This document shows, piece after piece, positions 1 through 11,256 of a stretch of DNA of 64,000 bases. Where the stretch lies: contig NZ_CP025394.1 of the NCBI RefSeq assembly GCF_002943525.1, positions 7,951,001 to 8,015,000 on the forward strand. The letters run 5' to 3'. The stretch is from Kitasatospora sp. MMS16-BH015 (GTDB lineage: Bacteria > Actinomycetota > Actinomycetes > Streptomycetales > Streptomycetaceae). A model generated the notes under the pieces. The model worked only from the letters and a program-made list of their open reading frames with translations, searched no databases and was not told where the DNA came from. The translations under genes were made by a program, and so were the position numbers. The number at the start of each line of letters is the position of its first letter. Positions within the stretch are counted from its first letter, which is position 1.

Positions 1-323
1 GCGACTACGCGGGCTTCGACACCTGGGACTCCTGCGCCCGTGCCAAGCGGGTCTTCGGGGTGGACCGGGCGGTGCTGGTGAGCCAGGACTTCCACGTCCG
101 GCGGGCGCTGGCGCTCTGCGAGGCGGCCGGCATCGACTCTTACGCCGTCGGGGTGGACGAGCCGCACGACGCGACCTGGTACTACGGCGGCCTGCGGGAG
201 ATCCCGGGCGCCGGGAAGGCCGCCTTCAACGCGCTGCTGACGCCGGATCCGAAGTACCTGGGCGTCAAGGAGCCGGGCATCGCCGCCGCGCTGGCCGACG
301 CCGCGCACCCCGCCGGGGGGTGA
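1..323 (+). CDS. SanA/YdcF-like (DUF218) protein, C-terminal part
   Basis: This is the 3' end of a gene that begins before the window; the reading frame is open from base 3. The visible about 106 residues include AVLVSQDFHVRRAL and a following Asp/His-containing stretch (GVDEPHDATWYY). These match the C-terminal half of the ElyC/SanA/YdcF (DUF218) family, a set of mostly membrane-anchored proteins linked to envelope barrier function and vancomycin exclusion. The N-terminal signal or membrane segment is outside the window, so localisation cannot be judged. The gene is followed 29 bases later by dinB on the same strand, so the two may be co-transcribed. Confidence 0.75.
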   Translation, partial: DYAGFDTWDSCARAKRVFGVDRAVLVSQDFHVRRALALCEAAGIDSYAVGVDEPHDATWYYGGLREIPGAGKAAFNALLTPDPKYLGVKEPGIAAALADAAHPAGG

Positions 324-352
324 TTGTCAGTGGGCTGAGGGATGATCAGCGG

Positions 353-1786
353 GTGCGATCACTGCCGAGCATCCTCCACCTCGACATGGACGCCTTCTTC
401 GCGGCGGTGGAGCAGGCGGCCAAACCGAGCCTGCGCGGGAAGCCGGTGATCGTCGGCGGGGTCGGCGGCCGGGGCGTGGTCGCCACCGCGAGCTACGAGG
501 CGCGCAAGTTCGGCGTGCACTCGGCGATGCCGATGGCCCAGGCCCGTCGGCTGGCGCCGAACGCGGCCTTCCTCTCCGGCCGGTTCAGCGCGTACCGGGC
601 GGTCAGCGAGCAGGTGATGGCCCTGCTGCGGCAGCTCTCGCCGCTGGTCGAGCCGCTCAGCCTGGACGAGGCCTTCGTCGACCTGCAGGCCGGCCCGTAC
701 GGCCCGGCGCTGGCCGCCGTGCCGCCGGCCGAGGGCGCCGAGCTGGTGACGGCCATCGGGGAGGACCTGCGGGCCGACATCCGCCGGGTCACCAACCTGA
801 CCGGGTCGGTCGGCCTGGCCGGGTCGAAGCTGATGGCCAAGATCGCCTCCGAGCAGGCCAAGCCCGACGGCCTGGTGATGATCGGGGTCGGTTCGGAGCG
901 ATCGGTGCTCGGCCCGATGTCGGTCCGGGCGCTGCCCGGGATCGGGCCCGCGACGGAGCAGGTGCTGCGGCGCTCAGGCTTCATGACGGTCGAGGACTTG
1001 GCCGAGGCCGGCGAGACGGAGTTGGTCCAGCTGCTGGGCAGGGCGCACGGGGTCGGCGTCCACCAGATGGCCCTGGGCCTGGATTCGCGGCCGGTGGTGG
1101 CCGACCGGGACGCCAAGTCGGTCTCGGTGGAGGACACCTTCGCCGTCGACCTGCTGGACCGGGACCGGATCCTGCACGAGATCGACGTGCTGACGGCGCG
1201 GTGCGTGGCCCGGCTGCACGCGACCGGGCGGTCGGGGCGGACGGTGGTGCTCAAGGTGCGGCGCTTCGACTTCTCGACGCTGACCAGGTCGGAGACGCTG
1301 AAGGGCCCCACGGACGACGCGGCGGTGATCGGCGAGACGGCGCGGCGGCTGGCGCTCCAGGTCAACACGGCCGGTGGGGTGCGGCTGCTGGGCGTCGGGG
1401 TCTCGCAGCTGGCGGATTTCACCCAGGAGGACCTGTTCGCGCAGGCGGCCGCGGCTGAGGCCGAGGCCGAGGCCGAGGCTTCCGAGGCGGTGGCGGAGCA
1501 GCTTCCGGTCGAGGAGGAGGAGACGGCGCTGCGGTCCGGGGTGGGGGCGGCCGAGCGGAGCGTGGGCGGGGCGCCGGAGGGGGCCGTGCGGCAGTGGTAC
1601 CCCGGGCAGGACGTGGCGCACGCCGCGTACGGGCCGGGGTGGGTGCAGGGCAGCGGGGTCGGGCGGGTGACCGTGCGGTTCGAGACGCCGGACAGCCTGC
1701 CCGGGCGGGTGCGGACCTTCTCGATCGAGGATCCTGAGCTGAGCCCGGCGGAGCCGCAGCCGCTGCGGCGGCTGACGGAGGAGTAG
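353..1786 (+). CDS. dinB: DNA polymerase IV (Y-family)
   Basis: Error-prone Y-family polymerase for translesion synthesis. Near the N terminus lies the metal-binding motif LHLDMDAFFAAVEQ (Asp11 and Asp13 from this start), followed by SYEARKFGVHSAMP. The second catalytic motif SLDEAF carries Asp105 and Glu106. A helix-hairpin-helix region (RALPGIGPATEQ) and the little-finger domain follow. The last 110 or so residues are an Ala/Glu-rich linker and a tail seen in streptomycete DinB proteins. I chose GTG at 353 (477 aa) because GAGGGA lies about 11 bases upstream and the conserved region begins right after; GTG at 320 would overlap the previous stop and add 11 unconserved residues. Confidence 0.93.
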   Translation: MRSLPSILHLDMDAFFAAVEQAAKPSLRGKPVIVGGVGGRGVVATASYEARKFGVHSAMPMAQARRLAPNAAFLSGRFSAYRAVSEQVMALLRQLSPLVEPLSLDEAFVDLQAGPYGPALAAVPPAEGAELVTAIGEDLRADIRRVTNLTGSVGLAGSKLMAKIASEQAKPDGLVMIGVGSERSVLGPMSVRALPGIGPATEQVLRRSGFMTVEDLAEAGETELVQLLGRAHGVGVHQMALGLDSRPVVADRDAKSVSVEDTFAVDLLDRDRILHEIDVLTARCVARLHATGRSGRTVVLKVRRFDFSTLTRSETLKGPTDDAAVIGETARRLALQVNTAGGVRLLGVGVSQLADFTQEDLFAQAAAAEAEAEAEASEAVAEQLPVEEEETALRSGVGAAERSVGGAPEGAVRQWYPGQDVAHAAYGPGWVQGSGVGRVTVRFETPDSLPGRVRTFSIEDPELSPAEPQPLRRLTEE

Positions 1787-1883
1787 GGGGAGGGGGCCGG
1801 CCGGGGGAGTATTCGGGAGCGCCCGGGGCGGTTGGTCGGCTACGTTCGGATCCGTTGGAGTACGGGGGATTCGGGGTACGGGC

Positions 1884-3215
1884 GTGGACGCGTTCTGTGG
1901 GATCGACGTGGCGGAGTTGCTGCGGGAGTACGGGGTGCCGGGGTGTTCGGTGGCCGTGCTGGAGGGCGGGGAGGTCGTCGAGCGGCGGGGGTTCGGGGTC
2001 CGCTCGGTCGGCGGTGGGGCGGTCACCGGGGAGACGCTGTTCCAGGCGTGCTCGGTGAGCAAACCCGTCTCGGTGCTGGGGGTGCTGCGGCTGGTCGAGC
2101 GGGGCCTGTTGGAGCTCGACGGCGAGGTGGACGGGCGCTTGGTGGGGTGGCGGCTGCCCGCGAACGGGGGCTGGCGACCCAGGGTGACGCTGCGTCAGCT
2201 GCTTAGCCACACCGGGGGGTTGAGTCCGGGGGGATTCGGTGGGTACCCGGCGGGGGCGGTGGTGCTCTCGCTGGTGGAGGTGCTGACGGGCAGTGGGGCG
2301 GCGAACTCGGCCGGGGTGCGGGCGGAGGGCGTGCCGGGGCTGGGCTTCCGGTACTCGGGCGGGGGCACCACGGTGCTCCAGCTGCTGCTGGAGTCGGTGA
2401 CCGGCCGCGGGGTGACGGAGCTGCTGGACGAGCTGGTGCTGGGCCCGTTGCGGATGGTGGGCAGCACCTTCGGGCAGCCGCTGGCGAAGCCGTACCGGCC
2501 GGTCGCCGCGCACGGGCACCGGGCGGGGGCGGTGCCGGTGGCCGGCGGCTGGCACACCTACCCCGAGCAGTGCGCGGCCGGGCTGTGGACCACGCCCGGG
2601 GACCTGCTGCGGTACGTGCGGGGGGTGCAGGTGGCCTGGGCGGGGCGGGGCCTGCTGGGGCCCGAGCTCGCCCGGGAGATGCTGCGGCCGCAGGTGGCGC
2701 TCGGCCCGGGCGGCGGGGTGGTCGGCGGGCTGGACCACGTGGGGCTCGGGCCGTACCTGCGGATGGTGGACGGGGAGCCGGCCTGGTTCGGGCACACGGG
2801 GGCCAACGAGGGATACCGCTGCCAGTTCCTCGGCAGCGTGACGGGTGGCCGGGGCGCGGTGGTGATGACCAACGGCGATGCCGGGCAGGCCGTGGTGGGG
2901 CGGGTGCTGCGGGCCGTCGCGGCGGCCCACGGCTGGTCGGACCTCGACTTCGGCCGGGTGTACACCCCGGCCCGGGCGGCGGAGGCGTTCGCGGGCCGCT
3001 ACCGCGCGCGGGACGGCCGGGCGGTGGAGATCGTGGCGGCGGCGGGCGGGCCGGTGCTGCTGGTCGCGGGGCAGGAGCCGCTGCGGTGCTTCGCGCTCTC
3101 CGAGCAGGAGTTGGTGGCGGAGGAGCTGGCCCTGGCGGTCCGGCTGGACGAGCGCGGCGGGGTGCGGCTGGAGCAGGGCGGCACGGTGCTGGAGTACGCC
3201 CGGGTGGGGGAGTAG
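1884..3215 (+). CDS. serine hydrolase, beta-lactamase class C / PBP-like family
   Basis: A 443-residue protein of the class C beta-lactamase/DD-peptidase/esterase superfamily. The catalytic S-x-x-K is SVSK (Ser57, Lys60). The second-motif Tyr is probably the one in FRYSGGGTTVLQ, and an HTGANEG stretch stands in for the KTG box, as in many esterase-like members. No clear signal peptide follows the GTG start, so a cytoplasmic esterase or peptidase is more likely than a periplasmic-type lactamase; the substrate is unknown. The GTG start is chosen because the conserved fold begins within about 10 residues. A strong terminator follows the gene. Confidence 0.8.
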   Translation: MDAFCGIDVAELLREYGVPGCSVAVLEGGEVVERRGFGVRSVGGGAVTGETLFQACSVSKPVSVLGVLRLVERGLLELDGEVDGRLVGWRLPANGGWRPRVTLRQLLSHTGGLSPGGFGGYPAGAVVLSLVEVLTGSGAANSAGVRAEGVPGLGFRYSGGGTTVLQLLLESVTGRGVTELLDELVLGPLRMVGSTFGQPLAKPYRPVAAHGHRAGAVPVAGGWHTYPEQCAAGLWTTPGDLLRYVRGVQVAWAGRGLLGPELAREMLRPQVALGPGGGVVGGLDHVGLGPYLRMVDGEPAWFGHTGANEGYRCQFLGSVTGGRGAVVMTNGDAGQAVVGRVLRAVAAAHGWSDLDFGRVYTPARAAEAFAGRYRARDGRAVEIVAAAGGPVLLVAGQEPLRCFALSEQELVAEELALAVRLDERGGVRLEQGGTVLEYARVGE

Positions 3216-3267
3216 CCGGCCGCCTGCCGCACGCCGGGCGGGCGACCGCCCGTTCGCGGCGGGGATG

Positions 3268-3309
3268 CCCGAAGGCCCCGCACCCGTGTGTGGGTGCGGG
3301 GCCTTCGGG
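3268..3309. terminator. perfect 18-bp hairpin, bidirectional terminator
   Basis: Arms cccgaaggccccgcaccc and gggtgcggggccttcggg are perfectly complementary around a 6-base loop. It lies between the convergent serine hydrolase and MFS genes, so it can end both transcripts. There is no clear U-tract, as is common for actinomycete terminators. Confidence 0.85.
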
Positions 3310-3401
3310 GCCGGGCCCGGGGCTGGTCGCGATGCCCTCGTCGACCGCTGGGTCCCGGTGCCCGCGCGCCCTGTCCCTTGGCGCGCGGGGTGGGCGTCTC
3401 G

Positions 3402-4871
3402 TCAGACGCCGGCCTTGGTGGGCTCCGGGGTGCTGGCCGGGGCCGGGGTGGGGAGGGCGGGCTTGATGCGGCGGATGGCGAAGGGGACCAGGCCGGCGAT
3501 CAGGCACATGACGCCCGCCGTCCAGAACGCGCTCTTGTAGGCGTCCAGGGTGGGCAGCGGGATCGGCAGGCCCTTGATGGTGTCACCGGTGAGGATGGCG
3601 GCCATCACGGCGGTGCCGATGGCGCCACCGACGGTGCGCAGCACGGCGTTCATGCCGTTGGCGATGCCGGACTGCTCGGCCGGGACGGCGCCGTTGATGT
3701 AGGCGGGCATGGCCGCGTAGGCCAGGCCGACGCCGAGACCGAACACCGCGGAGGCGAGGTAGATGTCGCCCTCGGCGCTGTGGCGCAGGGCCAGGTAGGC
3801 CATCGAGACCGCGCCGAGCGCGCCGCCGAGCACCAGCGGCAGACGCGGGCCGCGGCGGCCGATCAGCAGGGCACCGACCGGGGCGGCGAGCATCGAGCCG
3901 ACGGCGGAGGGCAGCAGCATGACGCCGGCGTGCAGCACGGTGGCGGTGAAGCCGTAGTGGGTGAACTTCTGCGGGGTCTGGGCGAAGTTGCTGATGACCA
4001 TGAAGGAGCCGTACATCCCGAAGCCGATCAGCAGGCCGGAGATGTTGGTGAAGGCGACGGCCGGGCGGGCCATCATCTTCATGTCGACCAGCGGGTGCTT
4101 GACCTTGACCTCGATGATGATCCAGACCAGCGCGACGACGGCCGCGACGGCGAACAGGCCGAGGGTCTTGGTGGCCGTCCAGCCCCACTCGTTGCCCTGG
4201 CTGACGGCGATCAGCAGCGCGGAGAGCCAGCCGGCCAGGGTGATCGCGCCGAGCGGGTCGGCGCCGCCGTCCTTGTCGACGACCGGGTCCTTCGGGACGC
4301 GCAGGGCGACCAGGGCCACCGCGACCAGGCCGAAGATCAGGCCCATCCAGAAGATGGACTTGTAGCTCCAGTGCTCGAGCAGCAGACCGGTGGCGACCAG
4401 GCCGAGGCCGGAGCCGACGCCCATCGAGGCGGAGATGGCGGCGACGCCGCCGGTGACCTTCTCGCGGGGCAGCTCGTCGCGGACGATGCTGATGGCCAGC
4501 GGCAGCACGCCACCGCCGGCGCCCTGCAGGACGCGGGCGACGACCAGCCAGGTGAAGGAGTGGGTGCCGACCGCGAGGGCGGAGCCCGCGACCAGGCCGG
4601 CCAGCGAGATCAGCAGCATCGGCTTGCGGCCGCGCAGGTCGCCGAAGCGGCCGAGCAGCGGGGTCAGCACGGCGGCGGAGAGCAGGTTGGCCGTCATCAG
4701 CCAGGTGATGTTGGAGCCGGTGACGTTCAGCTCCTTGGCCAGCGAGGGCAGGATCGGGACGACCGCGGTCTGCACCACGCTGAACGCCAGCATGGCCAGG
4801 ATCAGGGCCGGGAGCACGCGGGTGCTGCTCGGCTTGGCGGCCGCGGCGGTGGGCTGTGGTGCCTCACTCAC
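3402..4871 (-). CDS. MFS transporter, DHA2-like drug exporter
   Basis: A 489-residue integral membrane transporter, probably with 14 transmembrane segments judging by the run of hydrophobic stretches. The MFS loop 2-3 signature appears as GRFGDLRGRKPML, and the segment-5 region GVGSGLGLVATGLLL resembles motif C of proton-driven exporters. The likely role is proton/drug antiport across the cytoplasmic membrane; the substrate is unknown. The start is GTG at 4871, supported by a GGAGGAAA ribosome site 6 bases upstream; the frame stays open for 188 codons further but without family similarity. No regulator is adjacent. Confidence 0.85.
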   Translation of the reverse strand: MSEAPQPTAAAAKPSSTRVLPALILAMLAFSVVQTAVVPILPSLAKELNVTGSNITWLMTANLLSAAVLTPLLGRFGDLRGRKPMLLISLAGLVAGSALAVGTHSFTWLVVARVLQGAGGGVLPLAISIVRDELPREKVTGGVAAISASMGVGSGLGLVATGLLLEHWSYKSIFWMGLIFGLVAVALVALRVPKDPVVDKDGGADPLGAITLAGWLSALLIAVSQGNEWGWTATKTLGLFAVAAVVALVWIIIEVKVKHPLVDMKMMARPAVAFTNISGLLIGFGMYGSFMVISNFAQTPQKFTHYGFTATVLHAGVMLLPSAVGSMLAAPVGALLIGRRGPRLPLVLGGALGAVSMAYLALRHSAEGDIYLASAVFGLGVGLAYAAMPAYINGAVPAEQSGIANGMNAVLRTVGGAIGTAVMAAILTGDTIKGLPIPLPTLDAYKSAFWTAGVMCLIAGLVPFAIRRIKPALPTPAPASTPEPTKAGV

Positions 4872-5018
4872 GGTGGTTTCCTCCGGTTCGAGCCCGCCGT
4901 CGGTGGTCGATTCAGACGGGCAATGGTGAATGAACTGAAGTAACCATGCACCCCGATAGTTCAGTGTGTCAAATATCGACCGGTGAACCTTCGAGGCGCA
5001 CCGCTGAGGACACGTCAC

Positions 5019-5052
5019 GGGCCCCGGCCCCGCCGAAGCGGGGCCGGGGCCC
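5019..5052. terminator. 15-bp hairpin with CGAA tetraloop
   Basis: Perfectly paired arms gggccccggccccgc and gcggggccggggccc enclose a CGAA loop. It starts 11 bases after the stop of the PRC-barrel gene on the minus strand, so it most likely ends that transcript and insulates the downstream MFS gene. Confidence 0.85.
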
Positions 5053-5062
5053 GTGGGGTGGA

Positions 5063-6112
5063 TCAGCCCAGGTGGCCGGGGTCGGTCGGCGGCGGGGAGT
5101 CGGCCAGCTGGCCGAAGTCGGCGCCCGGGTCGTCCTGGATCTCCACCTGCTCGCGGCGGAGCTCCTCGCGGACCACGTGGTCGTCGGTGTAGCGCTCGAC
5201 CACCAGGCGCACCCGCTCGATCGGCACCAGGTACTTGTGCACCACCGGCCGCTCCTCCTGAAGGGTCACCTCCTCGACCGCCTCGGCGATCTCCTCCTGG
5301 GTGAGCGCGTCGCGCTCGCCGTCGCTGACCGGCACCCGCTCGACCCGGACGCGCTCGCGGACCACGGGCACGTGCCGCTCGACGGTCTCGCTGGTGACGT
5401 ACTTGCGCAGCCGGGCGGTGTAGGTGACCTGCCACTCGGTGGTGATGTCGAGCCGCTCCTCGCGGCAGGTGATCTCCACCGGGCCGCTCGGGGCGCTGGT
5501 CGCCGCCGAGGGCGCGGGGGCCGCCGGGCGTTCGAGGGTGGGGGAGGCGGTGGAGTTGACCGGCCGCATCGGGGCGGCGGGGGCGGTCTTGTCGTGGTCG
5601 CGGACGGGGGTGGTGAACGCCATGGGGGTCGCCTCGGGCATCAACGGAGCGGGTGAAGGAGTAGGGGGCGGGGGAGTCGGGGCGGCGGCGGGAGCCGGGG
5701 CCTGGGTGGTGGCCGCAGCGGCGGCGGCGGTCCTGACGGTGCCGAAGTCGTGGTCGGCGGCCGGGGTGCCGTTCGCGGCGGGGGGAGCGGCGGGGGTGCC
5801 GGTGGTCTCCAGCCCGTAGTAGCGGTAGAGCTGGAGCTCCTGGGCCGGGGAGAGGTGCTGGCCCACGCCGAAGTCGGGCGACTCCTTGATCAGGGCCTTG
5901 TCGTACGGGACCTTCAGCTCCTCGCCGGAGAACTCACTGGTGGTCAACGGGACGAAGGCGTCCCGGCCGAAGATCCCGGTCCGGACCGCGGCCCACTCGG
6001 GCTCGCCGGTCGCGTCGTCGAGATAGACCTCGTCGACCGTGCCGATCTTGTCACCGTTCCGGTCGACCGCCTTGTGTCCGATCAGGTCGCGCGGATCGAT
6101 ATCGGTCTGCAC
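5063..6112 (-). CDS. PRC-barrel and DUF2382 domain protein
   Basis: A 349-residue soluble protein with two domains. The N-terminal part (about residues 1-100) is a PRC-barrel: it starts IDPRDLIGHKAVDRNGDKIG and continues with a FGRDAFVPL strand. The C-terminal third (about residues 225-335) is DUF2382, rich in alternating Glu/Arg/Val strands (EERLDITTEWQVTYTARLRK). A Pro/Ala/Thr-rich linker of about 110 residues joins them. Proteins of this layout are common in actinobacteria and some are stress-induced, but no biochemical function is established. The gene is single and divergent from gcvP and its riboswitch. Confidence 0.85.
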   Translation of the reverse strand: MQTDIDPRDLIGHKAVDRNGDKIGTVDEVYLDDATGEPEWAAVRTGIFGRDAFVPLTTSEFSGEELKVPYDKALIKESPDFGVGQHLSPAQELQLYRYYGLETTGTPAAPPAANGTPAADHDFGTVRTAAAAAATTQAPAPAAAPTPPPPTPSPAPLMPEATPMAFTTPVRDHDKTAPAAPMRPVNSTASPTLERPAAPAPSAATSAPSGPVEITCREERLDITTEWQVTYTARLRKYVTSETVERHVPVVRERVRVERVPVSDGERDALTQEEIAEAVEEVTLQEERPVVHKYLVPIERVRLVVERYTDDHVVREELRREQVEIQDDPGADFGQLADSPPPTDPGHLG

Positions 6113-6344
6113 GTTGTCCTCCAGTACGGGTGCTCCTGGCGAAACTCACTCGGAGGGCGGCCGGCGGAGCTGTCCGACTGCCATCTCATACGAAAAGCCA
6201 TCAAACGGGTGGCAGCGACCCGGATACCGCCGTCCGGGCAAGGGTTGGGCCGTCCGGGGACAGTGGCGAAAGCCCTCCGCAGACCTGACGGGGCCGGTGA
6301 TCGCGGCGTGTCGCGCTGGTACCCTGGGCGCGACCGCCGAGCCC

Positions 6345-6585
6345 GCTCGGGAGAGTCCCCGAACCCCGTGAACTGCGGAGATCGAGGCGCCGAAGGAGCA
6401 AACCCTCCCCGGAATCTCTCAGGCATCCGTACCGTGTGGGATAGGTCACTCTGGAAAGCAGGGCAGTGTCGACGGCCAGGGAGCCGACGCCACTACCCTC
6501 ACCGACGGTGCAAGCCGACGGGGCGCTCCGGCGCCGCGTGCGGGCGAAGCTCTCAGGTACCGATGACAGAGGGGGAGGCCTGTCG
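6345..6585 (+). ncRNA. tandem glycine riboswitch upstream of gcvP
   Basis: The leader carries two glycine-aptamer-like units. The first has GGGAGAG, the core GGCGCCGAAGGAGCAA and the closing CTCTCAGGCA followed by an ACTCTGGAAAGC segment. The second ends with GAAGCTCTCAGGTACCGATG, then ACAGAGGGGGAG. These are conserved glycine-aptamer elements, and the element sits about 95 bases before gcvP. Glycine riboswitches upstream of glycine cleavage genes are established in streptomycetes and act as ON switches. Exact boundaries and the P1 stems were not modelled, so ends are approximate. Confidence 0.9.
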
Positions 6586-6680
6586 GGTCGTACCCGGAGA
6601 GCCGTCGCTGCCCCACAGCGGCAATGGGCCCTCAGGTGTGCGCACCCCCGCCGGTCCGTGACCAGGAGGCCCCGCCCCCC

Positions 6681-9566
<2,886 letters not shown>

Positions 9567-9606
9567 GCGAGGCGCGGTAGTACCCGCTAGCGCCCGGTAG
9601 TACGCG

Positions 9607-9640
9607 GAAGGCCCCGGAGGTGATCACCTCCGGGGCCTTC
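9607..9640. terminator. perfect 17-bp palindromic terminator after gcvP
   Basis: The arms gaaggccccggaggtga and tcacctccggggccttc are perfectly complementary with no unpaired loop in the DNA palindrome. It lies 40 bases after the gcvP stop and before the convergent DUF5999 gene, so it can serve both. Confidence 0.85.
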
Positions 9641-9698
9641 TCCTCGTTCGGGGCTCGCTCGCTCCGGGCTCGGGGCGTGAAGCCGACTGCCTCGAGCG

Positions 9699-9893
9699 TC
9701 AGCCGGCCGCGAGGGCGGGCTGGCGGCGCGGGGCGATGACCCGGCCGTCGGGCAGGAGTTCACCGGTGTCGTCGAAGAGCAGCACACCGTTGCAGAGCAG
9801 GCTCCAGCCCTGCTCGGGGTGGCGTGCCACGGGCACGGCCGCCTCACGGTCGTTCGACTCGGCCGACGGACACTCCGGACGGTGCTGGCACAT
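9699..9893 (-). CDS. DUF5999 family small protein
   Basis: A 64-residue protein starting MCQHRPECPSAESNDRE and ending in a conserved GWSLLCNGVLLFDDTGEL segment with LPDGRVIAPRR. This matches the DUF5999 family, short proteins of unknown function found across Streptomyces, with Cys/His residues at the N terminus that could bind metal (inference). The ATG at 9893 is chosen because family members begin at MCQH; a GAGGG sequence lies about 9 bases upstream. The frame continues open upstream but that part is not conserved. Confidence 0.85.
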   Translation of the reverse strand: MCQHRPECPSAESNDREAAVPVARHPEQGWSLLCNGVLLFDDTGELLPDGRVIAPRRQPALAAG

Positions 9894-10032
9894 AGCTCGT
9901 ACCCTCGCTTCGCTCTCACCGGCTCTGGTTTGGGCCGGCACCATGGCGGGTAGGGCCTGTTGCTCCCCCGCGTCTCCCAGTCTCTGCCTCCCGGACGCGC
10001 CGCGCAGCGATTTGGTGATTTGCGACACAACT

Positions 10033-10069
10033 GATCGCACGGACCACCCGTTCGGGCGGCCGTGCGATC
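10033..10069. terminator. long GC-rich hairpin downstream of the repeat protein gene
   Basis: Arms gatcgcacgg and ccgtgcgatc pair perfectly, and the interior ccaccc/gggcgg continues the stem with one mismatch around a GTTC loop. It lies about 80 bases beyond the stop of the 10147-10908 gene, so it may be a second terminator or an RNA element in the DUF5999 leader region. Confidence 0.55.
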
Positions 10070-10102
10070 GGGTGGGTGCCGGAAGGGTCATTCCTCGCAT
10101 GA

Positions 10103-10135
10103 CCCGGACGAGTCAGGCGGGCTGACCCGTCCGGG
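10103..10135. terminator. hairpin terminator of the 10147-10908 gene
   Basis: Outer arms cccggacg/cgtccggg and inner arms gtcag/ctgac form a two-part stem. The element ends 11 bases from the stop codon of the minus-strand gene 10147-10908, the normal place for its terminator. Confidence 0.75.
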
Positions 10136-10146
10136 CAGCGCGGCGG

Positions 10147-10908
10147 CTAGGAGGGCACGCCGAGGGCGAGCGGGGCCGGGGCGGTGGCGCGCTCGAGGAG
10201 GGCGAGCAGCTCGGCGGCCGGGTAGACCCGGTGGGCGGTGACGCCCAGCGGGGCCGGGGCCAGCGGGATGAGCAGGTCGGTGGCCGGGCCGGGCTGGGGG
10301 TGGTGCAGCCAGAGGGCCGTCGCGTAGTGGCCCGGCATGGAGAGCAGCCGGGGCAGGTGGCGCGAGCGGGAGGCCTGGGCCAGCTGCCAGGCCTGGCGCA
10401 GCGCGCGGACGGTGGAGTCCAGGTATGGGCCGGCCGTGAAGTGCGAGAACGCGTGCCCGTCCGGCGTCTCGACCACCTCGGCGGCGGCCACCGCGGCCGG
10501 CACGGGGGCGGGGTGGGCCAGGCCTGCGGCCGGGGCGCCCTGGAGCAGGTCCGGCTTGGTCTGGTGCGTCTGGTGGGTCTGGGTCGGATGGGTCTGGGTG
10601 GGGTGGGTCGGGGCTGGATGGGTCTGGGCCGGATGGGTCTGGGCCGGATGGGTCTGGGTGGGGTGGGTCGGGGCTGGATGGGTCTGGGCCGGCTGGATCA
10701 GGAAGCGCCAGCCGGTGCGGGGTGCGGTGTGGAGGTCGGCGCCCGGGCCGCTCAGCACGTGCACCGCGAGTGGGTGCGCGGGCAGCAGCGGGCCATCGGC
10801 GAGGCGCAGGGCGGCTGCGGCGGGTTGGCGCAGTGCGGCCTCGGAGTCGAGTGCCGCGAGCACCGCGCGCAGGGCGCTCGGCGGGGGCTGGGGAGTCTGA
10901 AGAGTCAT
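10147..10908 (-). CDS. hypothetical protein with QTHP-type repeat
   Basis: I do not recognise a family for this 253-residue protein. Residues about 72-118 are a low-complexity run of five-residue units (QTHPA, PTHPT, QTHPT and similar). It separates an N-terminal Ala/Leu-rich domain from a C-terminal part with DGHAFSHFTAGPYLDSTVRA and LPRLLSMPGHYATALWLHH. The C-terminal part looks like a folded domain, and similar two-part proteins are annotated as hypothetical in Streptomyces. No signal peptide or membrane segment is seen. The DNA shows an exact 48-bp direct repeat within this run (see the repeat entry). Confidence 0.65.
   Translation of the reverse strand: MTLQTPQPPPSALRAVLAALDSEAALRQPAAAALRLADGPLLPAHPLAVHVLSGPGADLHTAPRTGWRFLIQPAQTHPAPTHPTQTHPAQTHPAQTHPAPTHPTQTHPTQTHQTHQTKPDLLQGAPAAGLAHPAPVPAAVAAAEVVETPDGHAFSHFTAGPYLDSTVRALRQAWQLAQASRSRHLPRLLSMPGHYATALWLHHPQPGPATDLLIPLAPAPLGVTAHRVYPAAELLALLERATAPAPLALGVPS
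10585..10692. repeat. 15-bp coding repeats with a 48-bp exact duplication
   Basis: Units close to ggatgggtctgggcc recur every 15 bases inside the 10147-10908 gene and encode the QTHP-type pentapeptides. Positions 10585-10632 are identical to 10645-10692 (period 60, i.e. four units), indicating a recent slippage or unequal-exchange duplication that keeps the reading frame. Confidence 0.85.
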
Positions 10909-11256
10909 GGCGGGGCGCCTCTCCGTGCTAGATAGGCGTGCGAGTGCGGCATACCGGCTGGCATTGGTGTGACGGGAACCTGGGCCGTGTCCGGTTGGGC
11001 ATGATCGCGGTGCTGGCGGGAGCCTGCCGCCGAGGACAACACGGGCGGCGCGGCACCGGGCAGAGCGCAGTGCGAATTCTAGTCGAACAAGCGCACAGGG
11101 TGACCTTCATATCACGTTCGGTGTGGGGTGGCAAGTCGGGGAACTGCTGACTGATCGTCAGAACTCTTGTGTCGTCAAGATGTTCGGCCATTGGGGTATG
11201 GATCTTTTGGCCGGGCATCATGCAGGCCGGGCTTTTCCTAGGTGTAAGGGGCACCC
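10909..11256. other. 348-bp intergenic region between divergent genes
   Basis: This gap separates the minus-strand repeat protein from the plus-strand ligase gene. Its base composition is visibly less GC-rich than the flanks, especially around 11080-11240, as expected for promoters. I see the partial dyad gtgaccttcatatcac at 11100-11115 but no convincing operator assignment. Short open frames here lack ribosome sites and normal codon bias, so I call no gene. Confidence 0.5.

Noticed and set aside
10585..10692. Possible CRISPR-like array of 15-bp repeats
   Set aside because: Units are contiguous without spacers, too short, and encode an in-frame pentapeptide run; no cas genes are present.
10938..11150. 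A 70-codon frame in the gap before the ligase gene
   Set aside because: It lacks a ribosome site and the G/C codon bias of real genes here; the gap is better explained as promoter DNA.
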